Assembly (NCBI RefSeq): GCF_900129075.1
Contig: NZ_FQVH01000004.1
Span: 58,160 to 122,159, forward strand
Reading direction: 5' to 3'
Origin: Caldanaerobius fijiensis DSM 17918
GTDB taxonomy: Bacteria; Bacillota; Thermoanaerobacteria; Thermoanaerobacterales; Caldanaerobiaceae
DNA length: 64,000 bases
Of this stretch, positions 16,571 through 26,169 are shown piece after piece (position 1 is the stretch's first letter; each line of letters begins with the position of its first letter). A program made the translations under genes and the position numbers. A model generated the notes under the pieces. It had not been told where the DNA came from and made no database searches. It saw only the letters and a program-made list of their open reading frames with translations.

Positions 16571-17137
16571 ATGTTTTTTCTAAATAAAAAGGGACTGATT
16601 ATATTAATATTTGCCTTCACGGTTATTGTGATTTTGGCGCTAACTGGTGCTTCAAAAATTATAGTAAAACATATATACCCCCTTAAATATAAAGAATACG
16701 TATATACATATTCAATGGAGTATAAGATAGATCCTTTTTTTGTTTTTGCTATTATGAAAGCAGAGAGCAATTTTAGACCTGACGTGGTGTCGAGAAAAGG
16801 TGCTATTGGGTTGATGCAGATAACCCCTGAGACGGGTCGATGGATTGCATCTGAACTTAAAATTGCAGATTACAATGATAATATGTTATTTGATCCAGAA
16901 ACAAATATTATGATGGGTACGTGGTATTTAAGAAACTTAAGCGATGAATTTGGTGACGTCAAATTGGTCATTGCGGCTTATAATGGGGGCAGAGGAAATG
17001 TAGAAGAATGGTTAAAAAACAAGAAATATAGCAAGGACGGTAGGAATTTAGATAATATTCCTTACTTAGAGACTGATATATATACCCAAAGGGTTTTAAA
17101 AAATTATAAAATTTATAGGGCTTTGTATGCCAAATAG
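16571..17137 (+). CDS. Membrane-anchored lytic transglycosylase (SLT domain)
   Basis: An N-terminal membrane helix (about residues 8-28) is followed by a Slt70-type lysozyme-like domain. The catalytic Glu lies in FAIMKAESNFRPDVVSRKGA, with the adjoining GLMQI motif and the downstream AAYNGG motif, all diagnostic of lytic transglycosylases. These enzymes cleave the MurNAc-GlcNAc bond of peptidoglycan to a 1,6-anhydro end. At 188 residues it is the short, single-domain type seen downstream of coaE in many Firmicutes. It should act outside the membrane on the wall, in growth or sporulation. No regulatory site of its own is apparent. Confidence 0.92.
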   Translation: MFFLNKKGLIILIFAFTVIVILALTGASKIIVKHIYPLKYKEYVYTYSMEYKIDPFFVFAIMKAESNFRPDVVSRKGAIGLMQITPETGRWIASELKIADYNDNMLFDPETNIMMGTWYLRNLSDEFGDVKLVIAAYNGGRGNVEEWLKNKKYSKDGRNLDNIPYLETDIYTQRVLKNYKIYRALYAK

Positions 17138-17173
17138 AAATACAATAAATAAACAAAAGAAAGGATGTCGACA

Positions 17174-18202
17174 ATGGAAGAATTGAGGAGTTTAAGGGAT
17201 CTAAAGAGAATAAACGTAAGTAGTGATAGGCTTTATTCTGCAACTCATGAAGAGATATTAAATGGGTATACCACTGATGTGTATTTTCTGAGGACAATGG
17301 ACATACTCAGAAAGATGGGATTAGAAAACAAGGTTGTAACAGCAGAAATATTTGCTCGCAGAGAAGGTTTGTTAGCAGGTATTGAGGAAGCCATTAGTGT
17401 ATTGAAGAACAAAAATGTAGAGATATGGGCAATGCCTGAAGGCACTGTATTTGAACCAAAAGAGACTATTATGCGCATAAGAGGACCGTATAGTGAATTT
17501 GGTATATATGAGACGGTAATATTGGGTATGTTAGCTAGTTCTAGCGGGTGGGCGACAGCTGCTAGAGAAGCAAAAAAAGCTTGCAAAGGCAAACCAATGC
17601 TGTGTTTTGGGGCAAGACATGTACATCCAGCAGTAGCACCTGTGATGGAGAGAGCAGCACTGGTAGGCGGTGCGGATAATGCCAGCTGTATATTAGGTGC
17701 AAAGCTTTACGGTAAAGAGCCTGTAGGAACAGTTCCTCATGCCGCATTTCTGATTGCAGGGGATACAGTGGAAGTAGCTCTGGCTTATGATGCAATAACG
17801 CCTCCCGATGAGGCTATTACCATACTGGTGGACACGTTTAAAGATGAAGCGGAGGAGTCTATAAGGGTGGCCCAGGCATTAGGGAAAAGACTGTATGGTG
17901 TTAGACTGGATACGCCTGGAGAGCGAGGTGGTGTGACTGTTGAACTGGTAAAAGAAGTGAGGGCGAGATTAGACCAAAAAGGCTTCAATAATGTTAAAAT
18001 AATCGTTTCAGGTGGATTATACCCCGAAAAGATCTCAGAACTGGCTGATTACGTTGATGCTTTTGGTGTTGGTAGTTATATATCTGGCGCACATCCCATA
18101 GATATGACCATGGATATAAAAGAAGTAGAAGGTCAACCTATTGCTAAAAGGGGAAGGATACCTGGAATAATAGATAACGATAAATTAATTAAAGTAAAAT
18201 AG
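17174..18202 (+). CDS. Nicotinate phosphoribosyltransferase (short form)
   Basis: The product of about 342 residues has the type II phosphoribosyltransferase fold, with FGARHVHPAVAPVMERAAL, the VGTVPHAAFLIAGD loop containing the conserved His, and the glycine-rich IIVSGGLYPEKI phosphate-binding strand. It converts nicotinate and PRPP to nicotinate mononucleotide in NAD salvage. This is the shorter archaeal/clostridial form. I chose the ATG at 17174, not 17165, because AAAGGATG lies about eight bases upstream of it. It follows the lytic transglycosylase by 36 bases and is closed by a terminator. A nicotinamide-specific enzyme is less likely, as those belong to a distinct, longer subfamily. Confidence 0.85.
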   Translation: MEELRSLRDLKRINVSSDRLYSATHEEILNGYTTDVYFLRTMDILRKMGLENKVVTAEIFARREGLLAGIEEAISVLKNKNVEIWAMPEGTVFEPKETIMRIRGPYSEFGIYETVILGMLASSSGWATAAREAKKACKGKPMLCFGARHVHPAVAPVMERAALVGGADNASCILGAKLYGKEPVGTVPHAAFLIAGDTVEVALAYDAITPPDEAITILVDTFKDEAEESIRVAQALGKRLYGVRLDTPGERGGVTVELVKEVRARLDQKGFNNVKIIVSGGLYPEKISELADYVDAFGVGSYISGAHPIDMTMDIKEVEGQPIAKRGRIPGIIDNDKLIKVK

Positions 18203-18230
18203 AAAATCACGATCAGTTTACACAAGTAGA

Positions 18231-18254
18231 TACCGGGTTGTATGCCCGGTATTT
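18231..18254 (+). terminator. Terminator after the nicotinate phosphoribosyltransferase gene
   Basis: TACCGGG/CCCGGTA forms a seven-base stem with a seven-base loop, followed by TTTGATATTT. Confidence 0.75.
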
Positions 18255-18272
18255 GATATTTAAAGCCAACAA

Positions 18273-18298
18273 AAAAAGCGAGCTCATACTCGCTTTTT
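18273..18298 (-). terminator. Terminator of tRNA-Leu(GAG), probably bidirectional
   Basis: AAAAAGCGAG and CTCGCTTTTT form a perfect ten-base stem with a six-base loop, T-rich on either strand. Confidence 0.85.
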
Positions 18299-18312
18299 AT
18301 TTCATCATAATA

Positions 18313-18396
18313 TGCCGAGAGCGGGATTCGAACCCGCACAAGGTTGCCCTCACTACCCCCTCAAAGTAGCGTGTCTGCCAATTCCACCATCTCGGC
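18313..18396 (-). tRNA. tRNA-Leu (anticodon GAG), CCA not encoded
   Basis: The minus strand folds as a class II tRNA. The acceptor GCCGAGA/TCTCGGC has discriminator A, anticodon stem CTACT/GGTAG and loop TTGAGGG (anticodon GAG), a long variable arm and T-loop GTTCGAA. It reads CUC and CUU. Unlike the CAA gene at 9930-10018, the bases after the discriminator are TAT, so CCA must be added. Confidence 0.95.
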
Positions 18397-18431
18397 AATT
18401 ACATATTGTATTAGCAACGATTGCGAATATT

Positions 18432-18460
18432 ATTATATAATTGTTTTTCTATATTGTCAA
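18432..18460 (-). promoter_or_regulatory. Sigma-A promoter of tRNA-Leu(GAG)
   Basis: On the minus strand a consensus TTGACA and TATAAT are exactly 17 bases apart. Confidence 0.9.
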
Positions 18461-18614
18461 TACTCTTTTTGCATGCTGGTAGCTGTTTTTTAAAAAATAC
18501 ATATGCTATAATAGCATTAAGCAAAAATGTATATGCATATTTCTTAATAAGGAGTTTATACATAATTAAATTTCATGGTGAAAACGTTTGTTAAAATAAA
18601 AAGGGGGTTACTGT

Positions 18615-19475
18615 TTGTATAAACATTTAATTGAAGTTTTGAAAGCCCTTAGGCCTAAACAATGGATAAAAAATATTTTCGTATTTGCCGCGATTATATA
18701 TTCCGGTGAATTGTTTAATTTACGTTTTCTGCGTACTATTCTATTTGTTTTTATTCTCTTTTGTTTGATTTCAGGCGGTGCTTATGTTGTAAATGATATA
18801 ATAGACATAAATAGAGATAGGATGCACCCGGTGAAAAAAAACAGGCCAATTGCATCAGGCAAGGTTTCAATATTTGAAGGCCTTATCACAGCGGTTGTAT
18901 TAGAAATCATATCATTGGTTATAGCGTTCAATATAAATACTTTGGTTGGAGTTGTATGCTTAGTTTATCTCACAGAGGTTTTAGTTTATTCACTTTATGT
19001 AAAAGGAGAGATAATATTAGATTCGTTTTTTGTAGCATTCGGTTTTGTGCTCAGGGTGATAGCGGGCAGTGTAGCAATAGGAAAAAATCTATCGCCGTGG
19101 CTCACTACAACCGTATCTCTTTTAGCCTTGTTTCTTGCGCTTAGCAAAAGGAAAAATGAACTTTTGTTTAAAGATGCGAGTAAAATCAGAGGGAATTTGA
19201 AATTTTACTCGCAAGGATTTCTTGACCAAATGATATCTTCTACAGTAGCTTCTACTATTGTTGTATATTCATTATATACGTTTTTATCAGGCCATAATAA
19301 AAAACTGATGCTTACCATACCATTCGTTATATACGGGTTATACAGATACCTCTACTTATTATATGATAATGAAAAAGGCGGAGCACCCGAAGATACTGTA
19401 ACTAATGATATACCTTTAGTAATTGATATTATGTTATGGTTTGTCTTTACATTAGTGATTATATATAAATTTTAA
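18615..19475 (+). CDS. UbiA-family prenyltransferase (decaprenyl-phosphate phosphoribosyltransferase-like)
   Basis: This 286-residue polytopic membrane protein (about eight to nine helices) has the first UbiA Asp motif in NDIIDINRDRMHPVKKNRPI followed by ASGK. The second Asp region is in SLYVKGEIILDSFFVAFGFV, and LSKRKNELL follows. The HPxKxxRPIASG variant is typical of enzymes that move 5-phosphoribose onto polyprenyl phosphate, as in arabinan synthesis, rather than quinone prenylation. The start is TTG after AAGGGGG. It leads an operon with a GT-C-like membrane protein 18 bases downstream and a DUF362 gene, which suggests a lipid-linked pentose donor for an envelope glycan. The exact product is inference. 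Confidence 0.8.
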   Translation: MYKHLIEVLKALRPKQWIKNIFVFAAIIYSGELFNLRFLRTILFVFILFCLISGGAYVVNDIIDINRDRMHPVKKNRPIASGKVSIFEGLITAVVLEIISLVIAFNINTLVGVVCLVYLTEVLVYSLYVKGEIILDSFFVAFGFVLRVIAGSVAIGKNLSPWLTTTVSLLALFLALSKRKNELLFKDASKIRGNLKFYSQGFLDQMISSTVASTIVVYSLYTFLSGHNKKLMLTIPFVIYGLYRYLYLLYDNEKGGAPEDTVTNDIPLVIDIMLWFVFTLVIIYKF

Positions 19476-19492
19476 CGAGGGGGTATAAAGAG

Positions 19493-20938
19493 ATGAGAGT
19501 AAAAATATTTTTCAATAAATTGATATTTTGGTTTTCAATAGCTTTAGCAGTCATATCCATGGCATGGGTGGCTTATCTTTACATATATCGAGCTGTTTAT
19601 GCTATTGGATATCCACAACCTTTAGATTATGGGGAAGGCCCTATTTTAAATCAAATAAGGCTTATGCTACATGGGCAAATTTACTACAAGGACATAAATG
19701 TGCCACCATACATAGTTGGAAATTATCCGCCTGTTTTTAATTTATTATCGTTTTTACTTGTTCCTATTTTTGGCTTAACCTTTGCTACAGGTAGAACCAT
19801 TGCTTTTTTGTCTGTGCTGGGTACGTCATTTCTCATTTATAAAGTTGTATTTCATATGACGAAAAATCGCTTGGTTTCATTTATGAGTGGACTATTTTAC
19901 ATGTCTATTGATTACGTATATGTCTGGGGCATATATATGAGGATCGATACATTGTCAATTTTTTTTAATATGTTGGGTATATATTGGGTTATTAAATATG
20001 AGAATGATTATAAAAAGCTGAGGTGGACAATTTTATTTTTCCTATTGGCTTTATATACGAGACAATCCATGATTGCAGCGACGGCAGCAGCCTATTTATA
20101 TCTGTACACCAAAAACAAAAAGATTGCTTTAAAACTTATTGGATATATGGCTTTTTTGGGCCTTGCGATATTTGCACTGCTTGACATATTGACGAGAGGT
20201 CAATTTTACTTGCATATCGTCAAGTATAACGCCAATTTCTTTACATTGAAACAATTATGGTTTTTTATGTCCCATGAGGTAAATACATATACCCTCATGT
20301 TGATAATTAGTTTTATAACCGCGATTTTATGGATAAAAAATCCACAGAGAAAGATTATCGCTTTTTACTTTTTATTCGCATTCCTTGTGCAATTGACAGT
20401 AGGAAAAGTTGGCTCTATGCTTAATTACCTTATAGAGCCTATTGCTGTTTGTGGTGTAATGGAGGGTGTATTGATAGATGATGCAATAAAATTTGCAAAA
20501 AAAGAAAAAAATCAGGTGGTTCTAGCTGCAGTAGCGTTTTTGATATTGATACAGCTGGGCAATTACAGGTTTGGGCCAAACACATTGAGCTGGGGTTGGA
20601 GACCACAGCCACCTTTTGAGAAGCTTGATAAATATGTAAAAAATGCAGACGGTCCTGTGTTAGCCGAAAATCTTGGGATTTTACCAGCTCATAATAAGGA
20701 AATATATTTTGATCCATTTATTTTTACGCAGCTTTATTATCAAGGTATATGGGATCAAAATAAAATTGTAAAGGATATTGTAAATAAAAAATTTAGCCTT
20801 ATAATGTTGGAATTTGATTTGAATGCAGATCATACCACTAACTCTGACAGATGGACACAAGAAATGAAAGAAGCCATGTATGAAAATTATCAGTTTATTG
20901 ATAGACAAGGGAATGTGTGGGTTTATGCTCGAAAGTGA
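19493..20938 (+). CDS. Polytopic membrane glycosyltransferase-like protein (GT-C fold)
   Basis: The 481-residue protein has about ten to twelve membrane helices. After the first helix comes a loop with an acidic pair in PLDYGEGPILNQ, in the place where GT-C enzymes such as ArnT and PMT keep catalytic Asp/Glu. A NYPPVFNLLS motif follows, and the C-terminal part after the last helix (from about residue 385) is a small extracytoplasmic domain. Such enzymes transfer sugars from polyprenyl-phosphate donors on the outer face. The gene sits between the UbiA-type prenyltransferase that could make such a donor and a DUF362 gene. The family assignment is by topology and motif, not full identity, so specificity is unknown. 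Confidence 0.65.
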   Translation: MRVKIFFNKLIFWFSIALAVISMAWVAYLYIYRAVYAIGYPQPLDYGEGPILNQIRLMLHGQIYYKDINVPPYIVGNYPPVFNLLSFLLVPIFGLTFATGRTIAFLSVLGTSFLIYKVVFHMTKNRLVSFMSGLFYMSIDYVYVWGIYMRIDTLSIFFNMLGIYWVIKYENDYKKLRWTILFFLLALYTRQSMIAATAAAYLYLYTKNKKIALKLIGYMAFLGLAIFALLDILTRGQFYLHIVKYNANFFTLKQLWFFMSHEVNTYTLMLIISFITAILWIKNPQRKIIAFYFLFAFLVQLTVGKVGSMLNYLIEPIAVCGVMEGVLIDDAIKFAKKEKNQVVLAAVAFLILIQLGNYRFGPNTLSWGWRPQPPFEKLDKYVKNADGPVLAENLGILPAHNKEIYFDPFIFTQLYYQGIWDQNKIVKDIVNKKFSLIMLEFDLNADHTTNSDRWTQEMKEAMYENYQFIDRQGNVWVYARK

Positions 20939-20948
20939 GGTAAAGATT

Positions 20949-22028
20949 ATGAGATCTAAGGTAGCTGTTTTAAAAACAAGTCCCGAAGACGTTATTGAGG
21001 ATTATAAAAAGTTATTGTCTTTAGCAGAAATGGAGAAACATCTGGATAAATCATGCGTTACGATTTTGAAAGATAATATATCATGGCATTATCCATATCC
21101 TGCGGCTAATACAACTCCATGGCAGCTCGAGGGAGTGATATGTTACTTAAAAGACTGTGGTTTTAAAGATATTGTAGTTGTTCAGAATAATACGGTGGTT
21201 ACAAATCCCTTTAAGGGCGAAAAGCTCAATAAATATACGGGCATATTTAAAAGATATGGTGTAAAGGTATTATTTAATTTTAGAAAAGAAGATATGAGAT
21301 GGATAAAATATAAACCAAAGTCGGAAATGCTCGTTTTAGATAAAATATATCCAAAAGGTATTATGATACCTGATTATTTTATCGGTAAAAATATCGTACA
21401 CCTGCCCACAATGAAATGTCACATTTATACCACTACAACAGGTGCTATGAAGAATGCATTTGGAGGGTTGCTCAATACCAAACGGCATTATACCCATAGC
21501 GTAATCCATGAAACCCTTGTGGACCTTTTAAAAATACAAAAGGAGATACACGCAGGGATATTTGCTGCTATGGATGGAACTATTGCTGGTAATGGCCCTG
21601 GGCCAAGGACCATGATACCTGTTATAAAAAACTATATTTTAGCTTCTCATGATCAGGTTGCCATTGATGCTATTGCGTCAAAGATGATGGGTTTTGATCC
21701 GATGACTATAGACTATATAAGGATTGCTGACCAGCAGGGATTGGGTAATGGCATGATTGAAAACATTGACATTGTAGGGGAAAATATAAGTGATGTTAAT
21801 TTCGGCTTTAAAGTCGGTGACAACATGGCAAGTAAAGTAGGTGATTTATTGTGGTTTGGCCCGCTTAAAAAGATTCAAAAATTATTTTTCCAAACGCCGT
21901 TAGTATATGTTTTTATTTTAGGGTCAGCGGTATATCATGATTACATCTGGTATCCTTTAAAAGGCAGGAAAATTGTATTAGAATTTCAAAATAATACTGA
22001 CTGGGGAAAACTTTTTAAATCTTATTGA
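20949..22028 (+). CDS. DUF362 domain protein
   Basis: The 359-residue protein has a DUF362 core: VTILKDNISWHYPYPAANTT near the start, then KNIVHLPTMKCHIYTTTTGA with MKNAFGGLL, and a late HDQVAIDAIASKMMGFDP motif. DUF362 proteins are of unknown biochemical function; many are fused to ferredoxin domains, but this one is not and has only scattered cysteines. I chose the ATG at 20949 because GAGGTAAAG precedes it; upstream extension would overlap the preceding gene. It is the last gene of the prenyltransferase/GT-C operon and is followed by a terminator. The protein ends in a hydrophobic stretch (TPLVYVFILGSAVYH) that may touch the membrane. Confidence 0.78.
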   Translation: MRSKVAVLKTSPEDVIEDYKKLLSLAEMEKHLDKSCVTILKDNISWHYPYPAANTTPWQLEGVICYLKDCGFKDIVVVQNNTVVTNPFKGEKLNKYTGIFKRYGVKVLFNFRKEDMRWIKYKPKSEMLVLDKIYPKGIMIPDYFIGKNIVHLPTMKCHIYTTTTGAMKNAFGGLLNTKRHYTHSVIHETLVDLLKIQKEIHAGIFAAMDGTIAGNGPGPRTMIPVIKNYILASHDQVAIDAIASKMMGFDPMTIDYIRIADQQGLGNGMIENIDIVGENISDVNFGFKVGDNMASKVGDLLWFGPLKKIQKLFFQTPLVYVFILGSAVYHDYIWYPLKGRKIVLEFQNNTDWGKLFKSY

Positions 22029-22052
22029 GTACCTTTTAAAAGGTACTTTTTT
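22028..22052 (+). terminator. Terminator of the UbiA/GT-C/DUF362 operon
   Basis: AGTACCTTTT and AAAAGGTACT form a self-complementary stem followed by T residues. The stem begins at the last base of the DUF362 stop. Confidence 0.75.
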
Positions 22053-22229
22053 AATGTGCACCAAGAGTGGGTGGCCAAGGAAGCCGTATGAATAAAATGA
22101 TTATTTACCTCCTAACGATTAATTATGGAATATTGCAAAATAATGAGAATAGCTGAGATATAAAAAGAAAAATCATCTATTAACTTAAAAAGTAACGTTT
22201 TATCAATCAAACTATGATTTTGCATGGAT
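22053..22229. other. Intergenic region upstream of kdp
   Basis: I see no gene here and no c-di-AMP (ydaO-type) riboswitch. An open frame on the minus strand has no ribosome site and no recognisable family. Confidence 0.5.
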
Positions 22230-22258
22230 TTGATTATGCTTAAAGATAATTCTATAAT
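22230..22258 (+). promoter_or_regulatory. Putative sigma-A promoter of the kdp operon
   Basis: TTGATT and TATAAT are separated by exactly 17 bases, leaving a leader of about 90 bases before kdpF. Confidence 0.65.
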
Positions 22259-22354
22259 GTGATTATATCTGAAACGGGGGTGTTTTTTGTTATGTATTAA
22301 ACTTAATTTTTTATGCAAATAATAAGGATTGAGTATGAAAAAAGGTGATGGAAA

Positions 22355-22432
22355 ATGATTATAGTCTATTTGATTTTTATACTTTTGTTGATATATCTAT
22401 TTTATGCTTTATTAAATCCTGAAAGGTTTTAG
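22355..22432 (+). CDS. kdpF: KdpF subunit of the Kdp potassium pump (25 aa)
   Basis: This 25-residue single-helix peptide, MIIVYLIFILLLIYLFYALL followed by NPERF, has the hydrophobic span and the NPExF ending typical of KdpF. KdpF stabilises the KdpABC complex in the membrane. AAAAGGTGATGG supplies its ribosome site. The kdpA ATG follows 13 bases after its stop, with AGGAGG between. The short length is normal for the family, and the position directly before kdpA makes the call secure. Confidence 0.9.
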   Translation: MIIVYLIFILLLIYLFYALLNPERF

Positions 22433-22445
22433 GAGGAATTGTTTT

Positions 22446-24131
22446 ATGCAAATTATAGGCATAGTTGTCATAATAGTGATAGCCATTTTATTATCAATGC
22501 TTTTAGGTACATATATATTTAAAATATACGAATTGAAAAAATCCAGGCTTGAATTTATATTTAAGCCAGTAGAAAATTTCATATATAAGTTAAGTGGAAT
22601 TGATGTAACTGTAAATATGAATTGGAAACAATACGCGGTTGCGCTCCTGGTTTTTAATTTAGTAATGCTTTTAATCGCATTTTTTTTGCTCTTAATACAA
22701 TCCTATTTGCCATATAACCCTACCGGGGCAAAAAATATGAATCCCTTACTGGCCTTTAGTACAGCGGTCAGCTTTGTTACTAATACTGATATTCAGCATT
22801 ATACAGGTGAAAAAGACATAAGCTTTGCAAATCAGCTTATCGTCATAATATTTCTCATGTTTACATCTGCTGGTACGGGCCTTGCTTCTGCGGCAGCTGT
22901 TATACGCGGTATTGCCGGCAATGGCAAAGAAGAGGGGCTTGGTAATTTTTACGTAGATTTAGTAAGAACTATCGTGAGATTATTGCTGCCCCTTTCTATT
23001 ATTATGACTTTGATTTTAGTATGGCAAGGAGTTCCCATGACTTTTGCAGGGAAAATTGATGTCAAAACGATTCAAGGTACTACACAGTCGATAATCAGGG
23101 GGCCGGTAGCTGTTCTTGAATCTATCAAGCATTTGGGGACAAACGGCGGGGGTTTTTTCAGCGCTAATTCAGCCCATCCTTTTGAGAATCCTACTCCTTT
23201 GACCAATGCATTGGAGATACTCACTATGATGCTCATTCCCTCATCCCTGGTGTATACTTATGGGCTTAAGGTAAAAAACAAAAAACACGCGTGGGTTTTA
23301 TATACTTCTCTTATGCTGATTTTTGTCTTGCTTTTGGCAGGCGGTGTTTTTGCCGAATCCCATCCTGGTTTCCCTTATGACAAACTGCAAATAAATACTG
23401 CAGCAGGGAATATGGAGGGGAAAGAGGTAAGGTTTGGCACAGAACAATCGGCCATGTTTGCAACGGTTACTACAGCATTTACTACTGGTTCTGTAGACAG
23501 CATGCATGATTCATATACGCCATTAGGAGGCGCTGTGCCTCTCAGTCTCATGATGCTCAATACGATTTTTGGAGGCGATGGCGTCGGGTTAATCAATATC
23601 ATCACCTATGCTGTATTGACGGTGTTTATTACAGGTTTGATGGTAGGACGGACTCCAGAATTTTTAGGGAAGAAAGTGGAAACAAAGGAAATGAAATATA
23701 TAGCACTGGCCATTTTGATACATCCATTGCTTATACTTTTTGCTACTGCAATTTCGATATTATTGCCTGCAGGAAGAGCTTCTATAAACAATCCAGGCTT
23801 TCATGGTATCACTCAGATGCTTTACGAATTTACGTCGGCAGCAGCTAATAATGGGTCGGAATTTGCAGGGTTTATCGGCAATACTTCATTTATGAATATT
23901 ATGACAGCTTTGGTGATGCTTATAGGAAGGTATGTGTCGATTTTCTTACTGCTGGCGGTTGCAGGATCTATGGCAAAAAAGATACCGGCGCAGCCAACGC
24001 TTGGAACATTCAGAACAGATAGTGCGTTATTTGGTTTGATATTTATAGCCGTAATATTCATAGTAGGTGCATTGACGTTTTTCCCGGCATTGATATTAGG
24101 GCCTATATCAGAATTTCTAAAAACTTTATAA
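22446..24131 (+). CDS. kdpA: Potassium-transporting ATPase subunit A
   Basis: The 561-residue membrane protein has ten or more helices and the four pore-loop filter segments of the K+ channel-like KdpA, including SFVTNTDIQHYTGE, KHLGTNGGGFFSANSAHPFE and SAAANNGSEFAGF. It selects and conducts K+ in the high-affinity Kdp pump and passes ions to KdpB. It follows kdpF and precedes kdpB by 14 bases. Length matches the family. Expression is expected under potassium shortage; the usual KdpD/KdpE pair is not complete in this operon. Confidence 0.97.
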   Translation: MQIIGIVVIIVIAILLSMLLGTYIFKIYELKKSRLEFIFKPVENFIYKLSGIDVTVNMNWKQYAVALLVFNLVMLLIAFFLLLIQSYLPYNPTGAKNMNPLLAFSTAVSFVTNTDIQHYTGEKDISFANQLIVIIFLMFTSAGTGLASAAAVIRGIAGNGKEEGLGNFYVDLVRTIVRLLLPLSIIMTLILVWQGVPMTFAGKIDVKTIQGTTQSIIRGPVAVLESIKHLGTNGGGFFSANSAHPFENPTPLTNALEILTMMLIPSSLVYTYGLKVKNKKHAWVLYTSLMLIFVLLLAGGVFAESHPGFPYDKLQINTAAGNMEGKEVRFGTEQSAMFATVTTAFTTGSVDSMHDSYTPLGGAVPLSLMMLNTIFGGDGVGLINIITYAVLTVFITGLMVGRTPEFLGKKVETKEMKYIALAILIHPLLILFATAISILLPAGRASINNPGFHGITQMLYEFTSAAANNGSEFAGFIGNTSFMNIMTALVMLIGRYVSIFLLLAVAGSMAKKIPAQPTLGTFRTDSALFGLIFIAVIFIVGALTFFPALILGPISEFLKTL

Positions 24132-24145
24132 CGAGGTGCTGAAAC

Positions 24146-26152
24146 ATGAACGGTATTATAAAAAATGCGGTTTTAGATTCTTTCAAAAAGCTGGATCCCA
24201 AATCTATGATAAAAAATCCCATAATGTTTGTGGTGGAAATTGGAACACTTATATCACTGCTCACAACTCTATTTCCCACTTTTTTTGGGAGTACAGCTAA
24301 AGACGTATGGTATAATGGCACTATTACCTTGATATTGTTCATAACCGTGTTGTTTGCTAACTTCGCTGAAGCGATTGCAGAAGGCCGAGGTAAGGCTCAG
24401 GCAGAAACCCTTAAAAAGACGAAAAAGGAAACAATAGCAAGGGTTATAGATAAAAATGGGAAAATATACGAAAAGACCTCATCAGAGCTGAAAAAGGGCG
24501 ATGTGGTTTTAGTCAAGGCTGGCGAATTAATTCCCGGTGACGGCGAGATTATCGAGGGTATCGCAGCTATTGATGAATCAGCTATTACAGGTGAATCTGC
24601 TCCTGTGATCAAAGAAGCAGGTGGGGATTTTAGCTCTGTGACAGGCGGTACAAAGGTTATCAGCAACGAGATAAAGATTAAGATAACAGTGTCTCAAGGA
24701 GAATCATTTCTTGACAGGATGATAAGCCTGGTAGAAGGAGCTAATAGACAGAAATCGCCCAATGAAATAGCACTGACCACTTTATTGGTTAGCCTTACCA
24801 TCATATTTTTGGCTGTTGTCATGAGTTTTAGACCCATCGCGGCATATATGGGGATTAATGTAAGTGTTACTACACTTCTGGCTTTGTTGGTATGCCTTAT
24901 TCCTACTACTATTGGAGGCTTGTTATCTGCTATAGGTATAGCAGGTATGGATAGGGTTGCTAAATTTAATGTTATAGCTAAGTCGGGTAAAGCCGTGGAA
25001 GCAGCCGGAGATATAGATACGATGCTTTTAGATAAGACAGGTACCATAACTTATGGCAACAGGATGGCCGATGATTTCATTCCCGTTGGTGGGCATTCTA
25101 AAGAAGAGGCCACGTATTATGCCATGCTGGCGTCTTTAAAGGATTCTACCCCTGAAGGCAGATCAATAGTAGAACTGGCTAAAAAAAGAGGTGTCACTAT
25201 CAGTGAAAGCGTGCTTAAGAATGCCAGGGCGATTGAATTTAGCGCAGAGACCAGAATGAGCGGGTTAGACCTTGAAGATGGCACTAAGGTGCGTAAGGGT
25301 GCTAGTGATATGGCTATCAAATTTGTCAAGGATGCCGGAGGTAAGGTACCTGATGAGTTAAATGCAGAGGTGGACAAAATATGTAGATTGGGCGGTACAC
25401 CTCTTGTGATTGTGAAAAATAATGAGATAATTGGGGTTATATACTTAAAAGACACTATAAAGCCTGGCATGCAGGAGAGGTTTAAACAGCTGAGAAAAAT
25501 GGGAATAAGGACTGTCATGGTAACAGGGGATAACCCTCTTACAGCAGCCACAATTGCCAGAGAAGCAGGAGTTGATGACTTTATTGCTGAGAGCAAGCCT
25601 GAAGATAAGATTAAGGCAATTAAAGCTGAACAAGCAAAAGGGCGTCTTGTGGCCATGACAGGAGATGGTACCAATGATGCTCCGGCACTGGCTCAGGCTG
25701 ACGTGGGTCTTGCAATGAACAGTGGTACCATGGCGGCAAAAGAAGCGGCCAATATGGTGGATCTGGATTCAAATCCTACCAAGATAATCGAAGTGGTAGC
25801 CATAGGAAAACAGCTGCTTATGACCCGTGGTGCTCTTACTACTTTTAGTATTGCCAATGATGTAGCCAAGTACTTTGCTATACTGCCTGCAATTATATCA
25901 GGGGCTTTGCCTTCTATTAATATACTAAACATAATGAAACTGTCGTCGCCACAGAGCGCTATATTATCTGCGCTTATCTTTAATGCAGTGATTATACCTG
26001 CTCTTATACCGCTGGCTATGAAAGGGGTAAAGTATAAGCCTATGAGCGCGGGATCACTTCTTTTGAAAAACCTGCTGTTGTATGGACTTGGAGGTATTAT
26101 TACGCCTTTTATTGGTATAAAAATAATTGATGTAATAATATCGATGTTGTAA
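24146..26152 (+). CDS. kdpB: Potassium-transporting P-type ATPase subunit B
   Basis: The 668-residue P1A-type ATPase has the phosphorylation motif [12 protein letters not shown], the actuator motif ITGESAP, and the hinge [18 protein letters not shown]. KdpB hydrolyses ATP to drive K+ through KdpA. The filter-side [18 protein letters not shown] segment is fully conserved. It also has the S162-equivalent site in the TGES loop that is phosphorylated for inhibition in E. coli. The gene is at family length and in the kdpFABC order. Confidence 0.97.
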   Translation: MNGIIKNAVLDSFKKLDPKSMIKNPIMFVVEIGTLISLLTTLFPTFFGSTAKDVWYNGTITLILFITVLFANFAEAIAEGRGKAQAETLKKTKKETIARVIDKNGKIYEKTSSELKKGDVVLVKAGELIPGDGEIIEGIAAIDESAITGESAPVIKEAGGDFSSVTGGTKVISNEIKIKITVSQGESFLDRMISLVEGANRQKSPNEIALTTLLVSLTIIFLAVVMSFRPIAAYMGINVSVTTLLALLVCLIPTTIGGLLSAIGIAGMDRVAKFNVIAKSGKAVEAAGDIDTMLLDKTGTITYGNRMADDFIPVGGHSKEEATYYAMLASLKDSTPEGRSIVELAKKRGVTISESVLKNARAIEFSAETRMSGLDLEDGTKVRKGASDMAIKFVKDAGGKVPDELNAEVDKICRLGGTPLVIVKNNEIIGVIYLKDTIKPGMQERFKQLRKMGIRTVMVTGDNPLTAATIAREAGVDDFIAESKPEDKIKAIKAEQAKGRLVAMTGDGTNDAPALAQADVGLAMNSGTMAAKEAANMVDLDSNPTKIIEVVAIGKQLLMTRGALTTFSIANDVAKYFAILPAIISGALPSINILNIMKLSSPQSAILSALIFNAVIIPALIPLAMKGVKYKPMSAGSLLLKNLLLYGLGGIITPFIGIKIIDVIISML

Positions 26153-26169
26153 ATGGTGGAGGTTGTAAA

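Noticed and set aside
22112..22318. Minus-strand 68-codon ORF upstream of kdp
   Set aside because: No ribosome site, no family and overlap with the kdp promoter.
22053..22354. c-di-AMP (ydaO) riboswitch before kdp
   Set aside because: No conserved ydaO core elements were found; only an AT-rich leader with a promoter.
24397..25932. Long minus-strand ORFs opposite kdpB
   Set aside because: They are frame shadows of the strongly conserved kdpB gene, without ribosome sites or domains.
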